Assembly (NCBI GenBank): GCA_963712065.1
Contig: CAVQGM010000002.1
Coordinates: 248,001 to 312,000 of the forward strand
DNA length: 64,000 nt
Direction: 5' to 3'
Source of the DNA: CAVQGM01 sp963712065
GTDB taxonomy: Bacteria; Actinomycetota; Acidimicrobiia; Acidimicrobiales; Acidimicrobilacustridaceae
The notes beneath the pieces are model-generated. The model had not been told where the DNA came from. It saw only the letters and a program-made list of their open reading frames with translations, and did no database searches. The position numbers were made by a program, and so were the translations under genes. Positions 32,923 through 41,022 of the stretch are shown here, piece after piece (position 1 is the first letter of the stretch; every line of letters starts with the position of its first letter).

Positions 32923-34692
32923 CCGGCGGGCGGAGGCCGACCGGGTCGCGCCCTCGGTCGGTGTGAAGCTCGGCAGCGCCGGCAGCGGCACGGCCAGCCC
33001 GGCGTCGCAGTGCCCGACCCGCACGTGCCCCGCCCGCTGGTCGAGCCAGGCGGCCACGCACGCCAGCTCGTCGGCGCGGTCGCGTGGGAGGGGGTCGCGC
33101 AGCTCGAGCGGCAGCCCGACGGCGGGCAGCGATGGCACGCCCGGCGAGGAGGGGTCGATCGGGGACGGGTCGGCCTCCGCGAACAGGGCGGGGCCTCCGG
33201 GCCCGTCGGTCGGATCGCCCTCACCCCATGCCCGCACGAGGGTGCCGTGGCGGAGCTCCGCGCCGCCGCCGGGCACGTGCACCACGAGCCGCCCCGCCCG
33301 GCGCAGGCCGTCGAGGCGACGCTGGCGTCGGATCGACGAGGCGAGGGCGGCGGCCCGGTCGCGCACGTCGGCGGCCTCCTCGAAGCGGTCGTCGCCGGCG
33401 AGCGCCAGCATCCGCGAGCCGAGCGGCTCGAGCAACAGGTCGGGGTCGGTGGTGAGGCCCCGCACGACCGTCGCCACCAGCCCGGCGTAGGCCGACGGGG
33501 CGATGGTGCCGGCGCACGGGCACGTGGCCACCCCGAGCTGGGCCGGGGCGCAGGGCGCCGAGCGGGGGCTGGCCGGTGGCCGATCGGTGCACCGTCGCAG
33601 CGGGACGACCGACTCGATGGCCTCGGCCACCCGGCGTGCGAAACGCGTCGACGGCAAGGGCCCGAGGTAGCACCCGCCGTCGGCCCGGGCCGTGCGCACG
33701 ACCGACAGTCGGGGGAAGGCCTCGTTGGTCGTGAGCTTGAGGTAGACGTACTTCTGCCAGTCGCGGCCGTGCCGGTTGTAGCGGGGCGCGAAGGCGTGGA
33801 TGAGCCGGACCTCGCGCACCGCCGCCTCGAGCGGGTGGTGGCAGACCTCGTGGTCGATGGCGTGGGTCTCGCGCAGGAGCGGCCCGACCTTCCGGCGGGT
33901 CTCGCCCGAGAAGTACGAGCGCACGCGCTGGCGGAGGTTGGTGGCCTTGCCGACGTAGAGCACCCGGCCGGCCCGGTCGCGGAACAGGTAGACGCCCGGC
34001 TGGCGGGGGAGGCGAGCGGTGAGCGGCAGCTTGGCGGCCTGGGCGTGGCCGTGCATGGTGGGCAGGGCGAGCAGGTCGTCGAGGCCGAGCACCCCGAGCC
34101 CGGCGGCCCGCTCGAGCAGCACGTGCAGGAGGTCGCCGGTGGCGAGGGCGTCGTCGAGGGCCCGGTGGCTGGGCCGGTGGGGGAGCCGGAGCCTCGAGGC
34201 GAGGGTGCCGAGGCGAAGGTTGGGCACCTCGTCGCGGACGAGCCGCTTGGCCAGGGCCACCGTGTCGACCCAGCGGTTGGCCAGGCGCGGCCGCTCGTCG
34301 CGCTCGAGCGCGGCGCCGAGGAACCCGAGGTCGAACCGCACGTTGTGGCCGACGACGACGGCGTCGCCGACGAACTCGAGCAGGGACGGGAGCACCGCTT
34401 CGATCCTCGGGGCCGGCATCACCATGGACCCGGTGATGCCGGTGAGCACGGTGATCGACGGGGGGATGGCCCGACCGGGGTTCACGAGCGTCTGGAAGGT
34501 GCCGAGGCAGGCACCCCCGCGGAGCTTGACCGCGCCGACCTCCGTGATGGTGTCGCGGTCGGGGGCGCCTCCCGTCGTCTCGAGGTCGATCACGCAGAAG
34601 GTGACCTCGTGCAGTGGGGTCCCGAGGTCGTCGAAGGAGCGCTGCCGCCCGGTGGGCAGGTCGTGGGGGCGAGGGCCGAGCCGGTCGGTCAT
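32920..34692 (-). CDS. DEDDh 3'-5' exonuclease fused to GIY-YIG (UvrC/Cho-like) nuclease
   Basis: 590 residues from the ATG at 34692. The first 190 residues are a DnaQ-like exonuclease with motifs D-L-E-T-T-G-G, H-N-V-R-F-D-L-G-F-L and H-R-A-L-D-D-A. From about residue 230 comes a GIY-YIG domain (P-G-V-Y-L-F, V-L-Y-V-G-K-A-T-N-L-R-Q-R-V), then a UvrC-like region with Cys pairs and the UVR-like D-R-F-E-E-A-A-D-V-R-D-R. The mycobacterial counterpart is Rv2191. A DNA repair nuclease combining two activities is likely; the substrate is unproven. The longer frame upstream crosses the 28-bp repeats and is not used. Confidence 0.88.
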   Translation of the reverse strand: MTDRLGPRPHDLPTGRQRSFDDLGTPLHEVTFCVIDLETTGGAPDRDTITEVGAVKLRGGACLGTFQTLVNPGRAIPPSITVLTGITGSMVMPAPRIEAVLPSLLEFVGDAVVVGHNVRFDLGFLGAALERDERPRLANRWVDTVALAKRLVRDEVPNLRLGTLASRLRLPHRPSHRALDDALATGDLLHVLLERAAGLGVLGLDDLLALPTMHGHAQAAKLPLTARLPRQPGVYLFRDRAGRVLYVGKATNLRQRVRSYFSGETRRKVGPLLRETHAIDHEVCHHPLEAAVREVRLIHAFAPRYNRHGRDWQKYVYLKLTTNEAFPRLSVVRTARADGGCYLGPLPSTRFARRVAEAIESVVPLRRCTDRPPASPRSAPCAPAQLGVATCPCAGTIAPSAYAGLVATVVRGLTTDPDLLLEPLGSRMLALAGDDRFEEAADVRDRAAALASSIRRQRRLDGLRRAGRLVVHVPGGGAELRHGTLVRAWGEGDPTDGPGGPALFAEADPSPIDPSSPGVPSLPAVGLPLELRDPLPRDRADELACVAAWLDQRAGHVRVGHCDAGLAVPLPALPSFTPTEGATRSASARR

Positions 34693-34733
34693 CCACTCCA
34701 CCGAAGCCGAACAGACGTTCGCCGTCAAGGACC

Positions 34734-34827
34734 CTCGGGCCGGTTCTCCCGCTCCCGGCCGCTCGGGCCGGTTCTCCCGCTCCCGGCCGCTCGGGCCGGT
34801 TCTCCCGCTCCCGGCCGCTCGGGCCGG
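34734..34827. repeat. Three perfect 28-bp tandem repeats plus a 10-bp partial copy
   Basis: Copies at 34734-34761, 34762-34789 and 34790-34817, then the first ten bases again to 34827; all identical. Each junction contains the palindrome CCGGCCG-CTC-GGGCCGG, so the array can form successive hairpins. It lies between the divergent exonuclease and zinc-ribbon genes and directly abuts the latter's TACGCT -10. Confidence 0.93.
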
Positions 34828-34830
34828 CAC

Positions 34831-34836
34831 TACGCT
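34831..34836 (+). promoter_or_regulatory. -10 element of the zinc-ribbon gene
   Basis: TACGCT, 8 bases before the ATG at 34845. Any -35 would fall inside the last 28-bp repeat. Confidence 0.45.
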
Positions 34837-34844
34837 CGGCGGCG

Positions 34845-35114
34845 ATGGACGGCCCCGCCCGCTACCGCTGCACCGCCTGCGGGAACCTCACGCGCTTCGA
34901 CGTGACGACGACCCGGCGCACCCGCGCCTTCCACCACTACACCGTCGGCGGCGAGCTGCGGGTCGAGGACGAAGACGTGCTCGACGAGTCGGTCGACGAG
35001 GTCGTGTGCCGATGGTGCGGGACCGGCACGGCCGTGGTCGCCGTGAGCCCCGACGAGGCCGCCGAGTCGGCCGCCGGCCGGGCTGCCAGCGACGGCTCCG
35101 GGGCACCGTCCTGA
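34845..35114 (+). CDS. Small zinc-ribbon protein
   Basis: 89 residues. C-T-A-C-G-N-L-T-R-F near the start and C-R-W-C-G-T near residue 55 supply a four-Cys zinc ribbon; a hydrophilic Ala/Ser-rich tail follows. No enzymatic motif. The stop overlaps the likely start of the NYN-domain gene, so the two are probably made together, and the ribbon may help a nuclease bind RNA. Confidence 0.7.
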   Translation: MDGPARYRCTACGNLTRFDVTTTRRTRAFHHYTVGGELRVEDEDVLDESVDEVVCRWCGTGTAVVAVSPDEAAESAAGRAASDGSGAPS

Positions 35115-36463
35115 CCGACCTGCCCGACGGGTTGCTCCGGCCGGTGCTGGAGGCCGCACTCGTCGTCGCCCGCGTGGGCGACCACGCCGAGCCCCGCGAG
35201 CCGTCGCCGCCGTCGCTGCGCCGGTTCCTCGGCTTCCGGCGCTTCCCGCCCCGCGCCCTGGCCGCTGCCCGCCGCACCCTCGACGACGACGAGTCGTTCC
35301 GGCTCCGTGTGAGGGCGGCGGTCGACGAGGCCGCGGTGGGCGAGGCCGGGCTGGTGTTCCTCGACCGTCCCGACGGGTGGCGGGACCGGCTGGCCGAGCT
35401 CCGCGGGCGCTACGACGGCGAGGACCGAGAGGCCGAGCTGCGCCGGGCGCGCCGCGACCTCGACCTGGCCCGCCAGGCGCTGGTGCGCGCCGAGGCCGCC
35501 GCGGCCGAGGCCGTGCGGGCGGCCGACGCCGCCCGCCGGGCGCTCGACGACGAGCGCGCCGCTCGTCGGGCGGCCGAGGCGGCGGTCACCGAGGCCGCCA
35601 CGCGCGCCGCCGCCGCCGAGGATGCCCGCCGCACCGCCCTCGCCAACCGGCGAGACCTCGAGGCCCTTCACGGCCAGCGCATGGCCGAGCTGCGAGCCGC
35701 CCGCCTCCGGTCGGAGCGCCTCGAGGCCGAGCTGGCTGTGGCCCGCGAGCGGGCCCGGCCGGCCATCGACGACGACATCGGGGACGACGAGGTCCCGGCA
35801 CCCGAACCGACGGCCTCGCCCGACGCATCGGTCGAGGGGGTGACGCCGACCGACCAGGCGGCGCTGGCCGCCGCCGTCGCCGCCGCCGCCGAGGCGGCCG
35901 CCGACCTCGCCGCCGCGCTGGCCCGCACCGCCGCGCTCGTGGGCCCGGTCGACGGTGGGGTCCGACCCGATGAGCCCGCTGCCGATCGCGCGACGCGCCC
36001 GGCGGTGCGGCGACGTCGTTCGCCGGCGAAGCTCCCGATGGGGATGCTCGACGACGGTCCGGAGGCCGTCGATCACCTGCTCCGAGTGCCCGGCACGGTC
36101 GTGCTGGTCGACGGCTACAACGTGTCGATCGGCCGATGGTCCGAGCTGCGGCTCGATCAGCAGCGGGCTCGGCTGGTCGACCTCCTGGGCGGGGTGCAGG
36201 CTCGGACGGGTGCCGAGGTCGTCGTGGTGTTCGACGGTGCCGACGTGGGTCACCGGGGACGGTCGAACCCCGGTCGGGGGGCGCAGGTCCGGTTCACCCC
36301 TGACGGAGTGGAGGCGGATGACGTCATCCTCGCCATGATCGACCAGTACCCCGCCGATCGGCCGGTCCTCGTCGTCTCCGACGACCGTCGGGTGCGTGAC
36401 GGGGCTCGCGATCGCGGTGCTCGCGTCGTGCCGGTGGAGCGGCTGTTGGATGCGGCGCGCTGA
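35111..36463 (+). CDS. Coiled-coil protein with C-terminal NYN (YacP/Rae1-like) nuclease domain
   Basis: About 450 residues. The first 90 residues are a helical domain, residues 100-235 a long Ala/Arg/Glu coiled coil, then an acidic linker, and from about residue 320 a NYN_YacP domain: V-V-L-V-D-G-Y-N-V, V-V-V-F-D-G-A-D, A-D-D-V-I and V-V-S-D-D-R. These Asp residues form the PIN-like metal site. YacP/Rae1 relatives cut mRNA on the ribosome. The start is uncertain: CTG at 35111 overlaps the previous stop, with TTG at 35132 and GTG at 35144 as alternatives. Confidence 0.82.
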   Translation: MTDLPDGLLRPVLEAALVVARVGDHAEPREPSPPSLRRFLGFRRFPPRALAAARRTLDDDESFRLRVRAAVDEAAVGEAGLVFLDRPDGWRDRLAELRGRYDGEDREAELRRARRDLDLARQALVRAEAAAAEAVRAADAARRALDDERAARRAAEAAVTEAATRAAAAEDARRTALANRRDLEALHGQRMAELRAARLRSERLEAELAVARERARPAIDDDIGDDEVPAPEPTASPDASVEGVTPTDQAALAAAVAAAAEAAADLAAALARTAALVGPVDGGVRPDEPAADRATRPAVRRRRSPAKLPMGMLDDGPEAVDHLLRVPGTVVLVDGYNVSIGRWSELRLDQQRARLVDLLGGVQARTGAEVVVVFDGADVGHRGRSNPGRGAQVRFTPDGVEADDVILAMIDQYPADRPVLVVSDDRRVRDGARDRGARVVPVERLLDAAR

Positions 36464-36481
36464 GACCACCGCCCCGGGGGG

Positions 36482-37927
36482 TCAGATGCCGGTCTCGGCC
36501 GGCACCCGGCCCTGGTCGATCGCCTCCAGCAGCGCCCGGTGGTCGAGGTCGTTCTGCTCGGCGTAGGCGGCCGCGAAGTCTGCGACGGCCACATCGAAGG
36601 TCTTGCCCCCGCCGAGGTAGGCGGCGATGGCGATGCGGTCGCCGGAACGGGCGTGGGCCCGGGCGAGTGTCCATCCGCAGATCCGCCCGTAGACGCACAG
36701 GGCGTCGGCATCCATCGACTCGATGTCCGCGGAGGCCTTCCAGTCCCACAGCTGACGCATGTAGAAGTCCCGCACCGAGCCGTCCGGGGCCGTGAGGCGC
36801 TGGTAGCCGAGGAAGATGTCGCTGGCCGCCTGCATCAGTCGTTGCCCTTCGACCACCCGCTGGCCGTGCGTCGCGTACTGGCTCTTCCCGACGAACGCCT
36901 CGAGGACGGATGCCTCGGCCTCCTTCACCTGCAGGAAGAACGGATCCTGGTCGTCGCGCCCGGTGAGCAGCACCACCCACGCCCGAGTGCCGACGCTGCC
37001 CACGCCGACGACCTTGCGCGCCACCCGCACGTACCGGTAGGTCTCGAGCAGGTGCCTGCGGTCGGGGGCGAGGCTGTGGCGGTAGTTGCGCAGCGCGGTG
37101 TGGATCGTCTGGTCGAGGAGGTCGCGGTCGGCGTCGCCGAAGAGCTCCTCGATGGGCACGAGCAGAGGGGGATCGGACACGAACTCCAACCGGCCGTCGA
37201 CCGTCCGCGTCAGCTTGGCCGCGGCCTTCAGCCGGTCCTTCGACTTGGCCTTGTCGATGTTGCGCTGGAGTCGCTTCACGGAGGAGCGCCCGATCTCCTG
37301 CCCGAACTCGTCGACCACCTTCTCCACGTCGAGTCGGGCATACCAGACGTCGAGGTTCGACTGGGCGGCGAAGGTGCGCACGGCCTCGCGGTAGGCCTGC
37401 GCCATGACCTGCACGATCTTCCGGCGCGTGGCGGCGCCGAGGTTCACGCTGCGGGCCGCGATCTCGAAGCTGGCGGCGAGCCGCTTGACGTCCCAGTCGA
37501 ACGGTCCCGGGTTCGTCTCGTCGAAGTCGTTGACGTCGAACACGAGCGCCCGGTCCGGCGCGGCGAAGCCGCCGAAGTTCGACAGGTGGGCGTCACCGCA
37601 CAACTGGACGGTGAGCGGGACGCGCCGCGTCGCCGCCAGGTCGGCGGCCATCGGCAACGCCGCCCCCCGGAAGTAGGCGAACGGCGACACCGCCATGCGT
37701 CCGTAGCGGATCGGCACCAGCTCCGGAACCCGGGTGGCGGCCTGCTGCTCGAGCAGCTCGATCGGATCCGTCCGACCGGGAGCCGGTGCCCACTCCCCGT
37801 GACTCGTGCGCGCGACGGCGTCGCGCACCGCCTTGCCGCGCGCGTGCCGCTCGTCGGGCGTGAGCGGCTGGCCGGGCTCGGCTCGGGGCTGGTCGTCCGC
37901 GTGGGCATCCGCTGATGCATGAGGCAT
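36482..37927 (-). CDS. DUF2252 family protein
   Basis: 481 residues, ATG with GGAGG upstream. It shows the DUF2252 core: F-A-Y-F-R-G-A-A, L-C-G-D-A-H-L-S-N-F-G, F-D-V-N-D-F-D-E-T and D-V-K-R-L-A-A-S, followed by V-G-V-G-S-V-G-T-R. These resemble the catalytic and metal-binding elements of the protein-kinase-like fold (G-D-x-H-x-x-N and D-x-x-D), so a small-molecule or protein phosphotransferase is possible. The family has no established activity. It is convergent with the NYN gene. Confidence 0.85.
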   Translation of the reverse strand: MPHASADAHADDQPRAEPGQPLTPDERHARGKAVRDAVARTSHGEWAPAPGRTDPIELLEQQAATRVPELVPIRYGRMAVSPFAYFRGAALPMAADLAATRRVPLTVQLCGDAHLSNFGGFAAPDRALVFDVNDFDETNPGPFDWDVKRLAASFEIAARSVNLGAATRRKIVQVMAQAYREAVRTFAAQSNLDVWYARLDVEKVVDEFGQEIGRSSVKRLQRNIDKAKSKDRLKAAAKLTRTVDGRLEFVSDPPLLVPIEELFGDADRDLLDQTIHTALRNYRHSLAPDRRHLLETYRYVRVARKVVGVGSVGTRAWVVLLTGRDDQDPFFLQVKEAEASVLEAFVGKSQYATHGQRVVEGQRLMQAASDIFLGYQRLTAPDGSVRDFYMRQLWDWKASADIESMDADALCVYGRICGWTLARAHARSGDRIAIAAYLGGGKTFDVAVADFAAAYAEQNDLDHRALLEAIDQGRVPAETGI

Positions 37928-38063
37928 GGTCAGGCCTCCCGACCGTGGAGCGCGGGTGCCGCCCCGAGCACCGGAACCTAACTCAGGTGGCTCCGGCAGG
38001 GGTCGGCCGGCGGCGCCGGGGCCCGTCACGGGCGGAGCTCGTTTGGCTGTCACAGGGGCTGCG

Positions 38064-38069
38064 TAGGGT
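38064..38069 (+). promoter_or_regulatory. -10 element of the Cys-rich small gene (leaderless)
   Basis: TAGGGT, 7 bases before the ATG at 38077. Confidence 0.5.
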
Positions 38070-38076
38070 CGAGCGC

Positions 38077-38277
38077 ATGGACGAGGCCCTGCGGATCGAC
38101 TGCGACGAGTGCGCCATGCAGCACACCCCCACGTGCGACGACTGCGTCGTCACGTTCCTCTGCGGCCGCGACGCGGACGACGCCGTGGTCATCGACGTGG
38201 CCGAGGTGCGGGCCCTGCGGCTCATGAGCGACGTCGGGCTCGTGCCCCGCCTGCGCCACCAGCGCCGAACGGGCTGA
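38077..38277 (+). CDS. Cysteine-rich small protein (66 aa), probable zinc-binding
   Basis: The N-terminal half has Cys9-x2-Cys12-x7-Cys20-x2-Cys23-x5-Cys29 with His16 between, a compact zinc-knuckle-like arrangement. The C-terminal half is a helix ending R-L-R-H-Q-R-R-T-G. No named family was recognised. Leaderless start. It precedes queG by about 50 bases in the same direction, which suggests co-expression, though not necessarily a shared pathway. Confidence 0.7.
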   Translation: MDEALRIDCDECAMQHTPTCDDCVVTFLCGRDADDAVVIDVAEVRALRLMSDVGLVPRLRHQRRTG

Positions 38278-38328
38278 TCTCGCTCCGAGGCTTGGGGGGC
38301 CGACCGGGGCGCGTGCGAGCATGGCCCG

Positions 38329-39396
38329 GTGGAACCCGCCTCCCTCGTCGACGAGCTGCGCGCCGTCGGGCTCGCCGCCGGTCTCGCCGCAGTGGGCGTG
38401 GCCTCGGCCGAGCCGTTCGCCGAGGCGCGGGCCGACCTCGAGGCCCGCAAGGGTGAGGGTCTGCACGGCGGGATGCAGTTCACCTACCGCAACCCGGACC
38501 GGTCGACCGACCCGTCCCGGGCCCTGCCCGGGGTGCGGTCGCTCGTCGTCGGTGCCCTCGCCTACCCGCTCGCCCAGGGCGACCCACCCGAGACGCCCGC
38601 CGGGCGGGTCGCCCGATACGCCGACGACGACCACTACGGCCGCCTGCGCCACGCGCTCGACCGGGTCGCCGACCGCCTCGGCACCGACGGTCACCGGGCG
38701 GTCGTGGTGCTCGACGACAACGCCCTCGTCGACCGGGCCGCCGCCCATCGGGCCGGGCTCGGCTGGTGGGGCAAGAACGCCAACATCCTGGTGCCCGGGC
38801 ACGGCAGCTGGGTCGTGCTCGGCTCGGTGCTGACCGACGCCGAGCTGCCCACCGCCGACGCCCCGGTCGCCGACGGCTGCGGTGCCTGCACCCGTTGTCT
38901 CGACGCTTGCCCGACCGGCGCCATCGTCGCCCCCGGCGTGGTCGACGCCCGCCGCTGCCTGGCCTGGCTGGTGCAGGCCGAGGGGGACTTCCCCCCGCCG
39001 TGGCGCGCGGCCCTCGGCGACCGGCTCTACGGCTGCGACGTCTGCCAGGAGGTCTGTCCCCCCAACCGGCGGTCCGGCCGGGACGAGGCCGCCGTCGCCC
39101 CGCCGCCCTCCTCCCGTCCGTGGGTCCCGCTGCTCGATCTGCTGGCCGCCACCGACGACGAGCTGCTCGCCGCCCACGGTCGCTGGTACATCCCCCGCCG
39201 CGACCCCCGTTACCTGCGCCGCAACGCCCTGGTGGTGCTGGGCAACGTCGGCGACGGGCGCGACCCCGAGGTCGTGGCCACGCTGCGCCGCCACCTCGAC
39301 GGCGACGACGGCCTCCTCCGCCGGCACGCCGCCTGGGCGGCGGCCCGCCTCGGGGTGCCGACCGGTTCGTCCGACGTCGGGGCGCCGGCGTCGTGA
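38329..39396 (+). CDS. queG: Epoxyqueuosine reductase
   Basis: 355 residues with the QueG layout: an N-terminal cobalamin-binding-like domain, a central region with L-G-W-W-G-K-N, and two 4Fe-4S motifs C-G-A-C-T-R-C-L-D-A-C-P and C-D-V-C-Q-E-V-C-P-P-N. A HEAT-like C-terminal end with Y-L-R-R-N-A-L-V-V-L-G-N follows. The enzyme reduces epoxyqueuosine in tRNA to queuosine using cobalamin. No other queuosine gene is in the window, so substrate supply must come from elsewhere. The stop overlaps the PimB-like start (GTGA). Confidence 0.9.
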   Translation: MEPASLVDELRAVGLAAGLAAVGVASAEPFAEARADLEARKGEGLHGGMQFTYRNPDRSTDPSRALPGVRSLVVGALAYPLAQGDPPETPAGRVARYADDDHYGRLRHALDRVADRLGTDGHRAVVVLDDNALVDRAAAHRAGLGWWGKNANILVPGHGSWVVLGSVLTDAELPTADAPVADGCGACTRCLDACPTGAIVAPGVVDARRCLAWLVQAEGDFPPPWRAALGDRLYGCDVCQEVCPPNRRSGRDEAAVAPPPSSRPWVPLLDLLAATDDELLAAHGRWYIPRRDPRYLRRNALVVLGNVGDGRDPEVVATLRRHLDGDDGLLRRHAAWAAARLGVPTGSSDVGAPAS

Positions 39397-40523
39397 GGCA
39401 CCTGCTCGTCACCAACGACTTCCCCCCGAAGATCGGCGGCATCCAGTCGTACCTCTGGGAGCTGTGGCGCCGCCTGCCGCCCGGCGACACCACCGTGCTG
39501 TGCACCCCCTACGCCGGGGACCGGGCGTGGGACGCCGGCCAGCCGTTCCGGGTCGAGCGCAGCCCGTCCAAGGTGCTGCTTCCGACCGACGCCACCCGAC
39601 GGGCCGTCGACCGCCTGGCGGCCGAGGTGGACGCCGACCTCGTGCTGGTCGACCCCGCGCTGCCCCTCGGCCTGCTCGGCCCCCGTCTCGAGCGGCCCTA
39701 CGGGGTGGTGCTCCACGGCGCCGAGGTCACCATCCCGGGCCGACTGCCGTGGGTGCGGCCGCTCCTCGCCCGCGTGCTGCGCGGGGCCCGACTCGTCGTC
39801 GCCGCCGGCGGCTACCCCGCGGCCGAGGGGGCGCGGGCCGCCGGGCGGTCCCTCCCGACCGTCATCGTCCCCCCGGGCGTCGACGTCGACCGGTTCGTGC
39901 CCCTCGATGCCGGGGACCGGCGGGCGGCCCGTCGCCGGTTCGCCCTCGCCCCCGACGCGCCCACCGTGGTGAGCGTCAGTCGCCTGGTGCCCCGGAAGGG
40001 GATGGACGTGCTCGTCGAAGCCGCCGGCGCCCTGGCGGGCACCGTGCCCGGGGTGCAGATCGCCATCGCCGGTGGTGGTCGTGACCGCCGTCGCCTCGAG
40101 CGGCTGGCCCGCCGGCACGGCGCCCCGGTCGAGTTCCTCGGGAGGGTGCCCGACGCCGACCTGCCCGCGCTCTACGGCTGCGCCGACGTGTTCGCCATGC
40201 TGTGCCGCAACCGGTGGGCCGGGCTCGAACAGGAGGGGTTCGGCATCGTGTTCCTCGAGGCTGCGGCCTGCGCCGTGCCCCAGGTGGCCGGTCGGTCGGG
40301 CGGGTCCCACGAGGCGGTGGTGCACGGCGAGACCGGGCTCGTCGTCGACGACCCGCACTCGGTCGAGGCCGCGGTCGACGCCCTCGGCCGTCTGCTCCGG
40401 CACCCCGACGAGGCGCGGCGCATGGGCGAGGCCGGCCGACGCCGGGCCGAGGCCGACTTCACCTACGACGGCCTGGCCCGGCACCTGCACCGGGCCCTCG
40501 CCGAGCTGGGGAGGTCGGCGTGA
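39393..40523 (+). CDS. GT4 glycosyltransferase, PimB-like mannosyltransferase
   Basis: 376 residues of the GT-B fold. N-terminal N-D-F-P-P-K-I-G-G-I-Q-S-Y closely matches PimB' of mycobacteria, which adds mannose to phosphatidylinositol monomannoside. The sugar-nucleotide half has V-S-V-S-R-L-V-P-R-K-G-M-D, G-G-G-R-D-R and the E-x7-E motif in E-Q-E-G-F-G-I-V-F-L-E. Together with the polyprenol-phosphate-mannose synthase at 59.4 kb it suggests a PIM/lipomannan-type envelope. Donor specificity is inferred. Confidence 0.82.
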   Translation: MRHLLVTNDFPPKIGGIQSYLWELWRRLPPGDTTVLCTPYAGDRAWDAGQPFRVERSPSKVLLPTDATRRAVDRLAAEVDADLVLVDPALPLGLLGPRLERPYGVVLHGAEVTIPGRLPWVRPLLARVLRGARLVVAAGGYPAAEGARAAGRSLPTVIVPPGVDVDRFVPLDAGDRRAARRRFALAPDAPTVVSVSRLVPRKGMDVLVEAAGALAGTVPGVQIAIAGGGRDRRRLERLARRHGAPVEFLGRVPDADLPALYGCADVFAMLCRNRWAGLEQEGFGIVFLEAAACAVPQVAGRSGGSHEAVVHGETGLVVDDPHSVEAAVDALGRLLRHPDEARRMGEAGRRRAEADFTYDGLARHLHRALAELGRSA

Positions 40524-41008
40524 CCGACGGCCCGACGACCGAGGGGGACGGGACGATCGGCGGTCAGGGGATCATCCGAGCGTCGGTCATCGGCACGGCC
40601 GTGTTCACCGTGGTCGCCCTCGGCGCCGTGGCCGTCGACGCCCTCACCCCGGCGCTCGTCGTGGTGTCGCTCGTGCTGTTCGCCGTGGGGGTGGTGGCCT
40701 TCCTCGTCGCCTTCGCCCGGGCGGTGAACCGCAGCCGCTACGAGGCCATCGGGATGGGTGGCCTGTTCTTCCTGGCCGGCAGCGCGCCGGGCCGGGTGCA
40801 GGTGCTGCTGCTCGGGTCCCTCGTGGTCGAGGTCGTCGTCGCCTTCACCGCCGCCACCGTCCGCATCTACACCCCCGTCGCCTTCGGCCTGCTCGTGCCC
40901 ATGTACGGCCTGGGCCTGGCCGGGCTGTGGGCGTCGCGCCACGGCTCGTTCGGGCCCCGCGTCGACGCCGGCGCGGACGGCGCGGACCGGGCCGACGACG
41001 AGCCTTGA
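40520..41008 (+). CDS. Four-helix membrane protein
   Basis: 162 residues with four predicted transmembrane helices (about 23-43, 46-67, 80-95, 100-140), an N-terminal Gly/Thr-rich tail and an acidic C-terminal tail. It overlaps the PimB-like gene by four bases (GTGA), so it is the last gene of the queG operon. It may help the mannosyltransferase at the membrane, but no family motif is visible. Confidence 0.65.
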   Translation: MTDGPTTEGDGTIGGQGIIRASVIGTAVFTVVALGAVAVDALTPALVVVSLVLFAVGVVAFLVAFARAVNRSRYEAIGMGGLFFLAGSAPGRVQVLLLGSLVVEVVVAFTAATVRIYTPVAFGLLVPMYGLGLAGLWASRHGSFGPRVDAGADGADRADDEP

Positions 41009-41009
41009 C

Positions 41010-41015
41010 TATCGT
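41010..41015 (+). promoter_or_regulatory. -10 element of the SRPBCC gene (leaderless)
   Basis: TATCGT, 7 bases before the GTG at 41023. TTGACT immediately before overlaps the previous stop. Confidence 0.4.
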
Positions 41016-41022
41016 CGTCGCC

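Noticed and set aside
34734..34827. Short regularly spaced repeats that could suggest a CRISPR array
   Set aside because: The copies are directly tandem with no spacers, and no cas gene is near.
34693..34830. An N-terminal extension of the exonuclease fusion through the 28-bp repeats
   Set aside because: The extension is a repetitive Arg/Pro/Gly translation, whereas the ATG at 34692 is followed at once by gene-like sequence.
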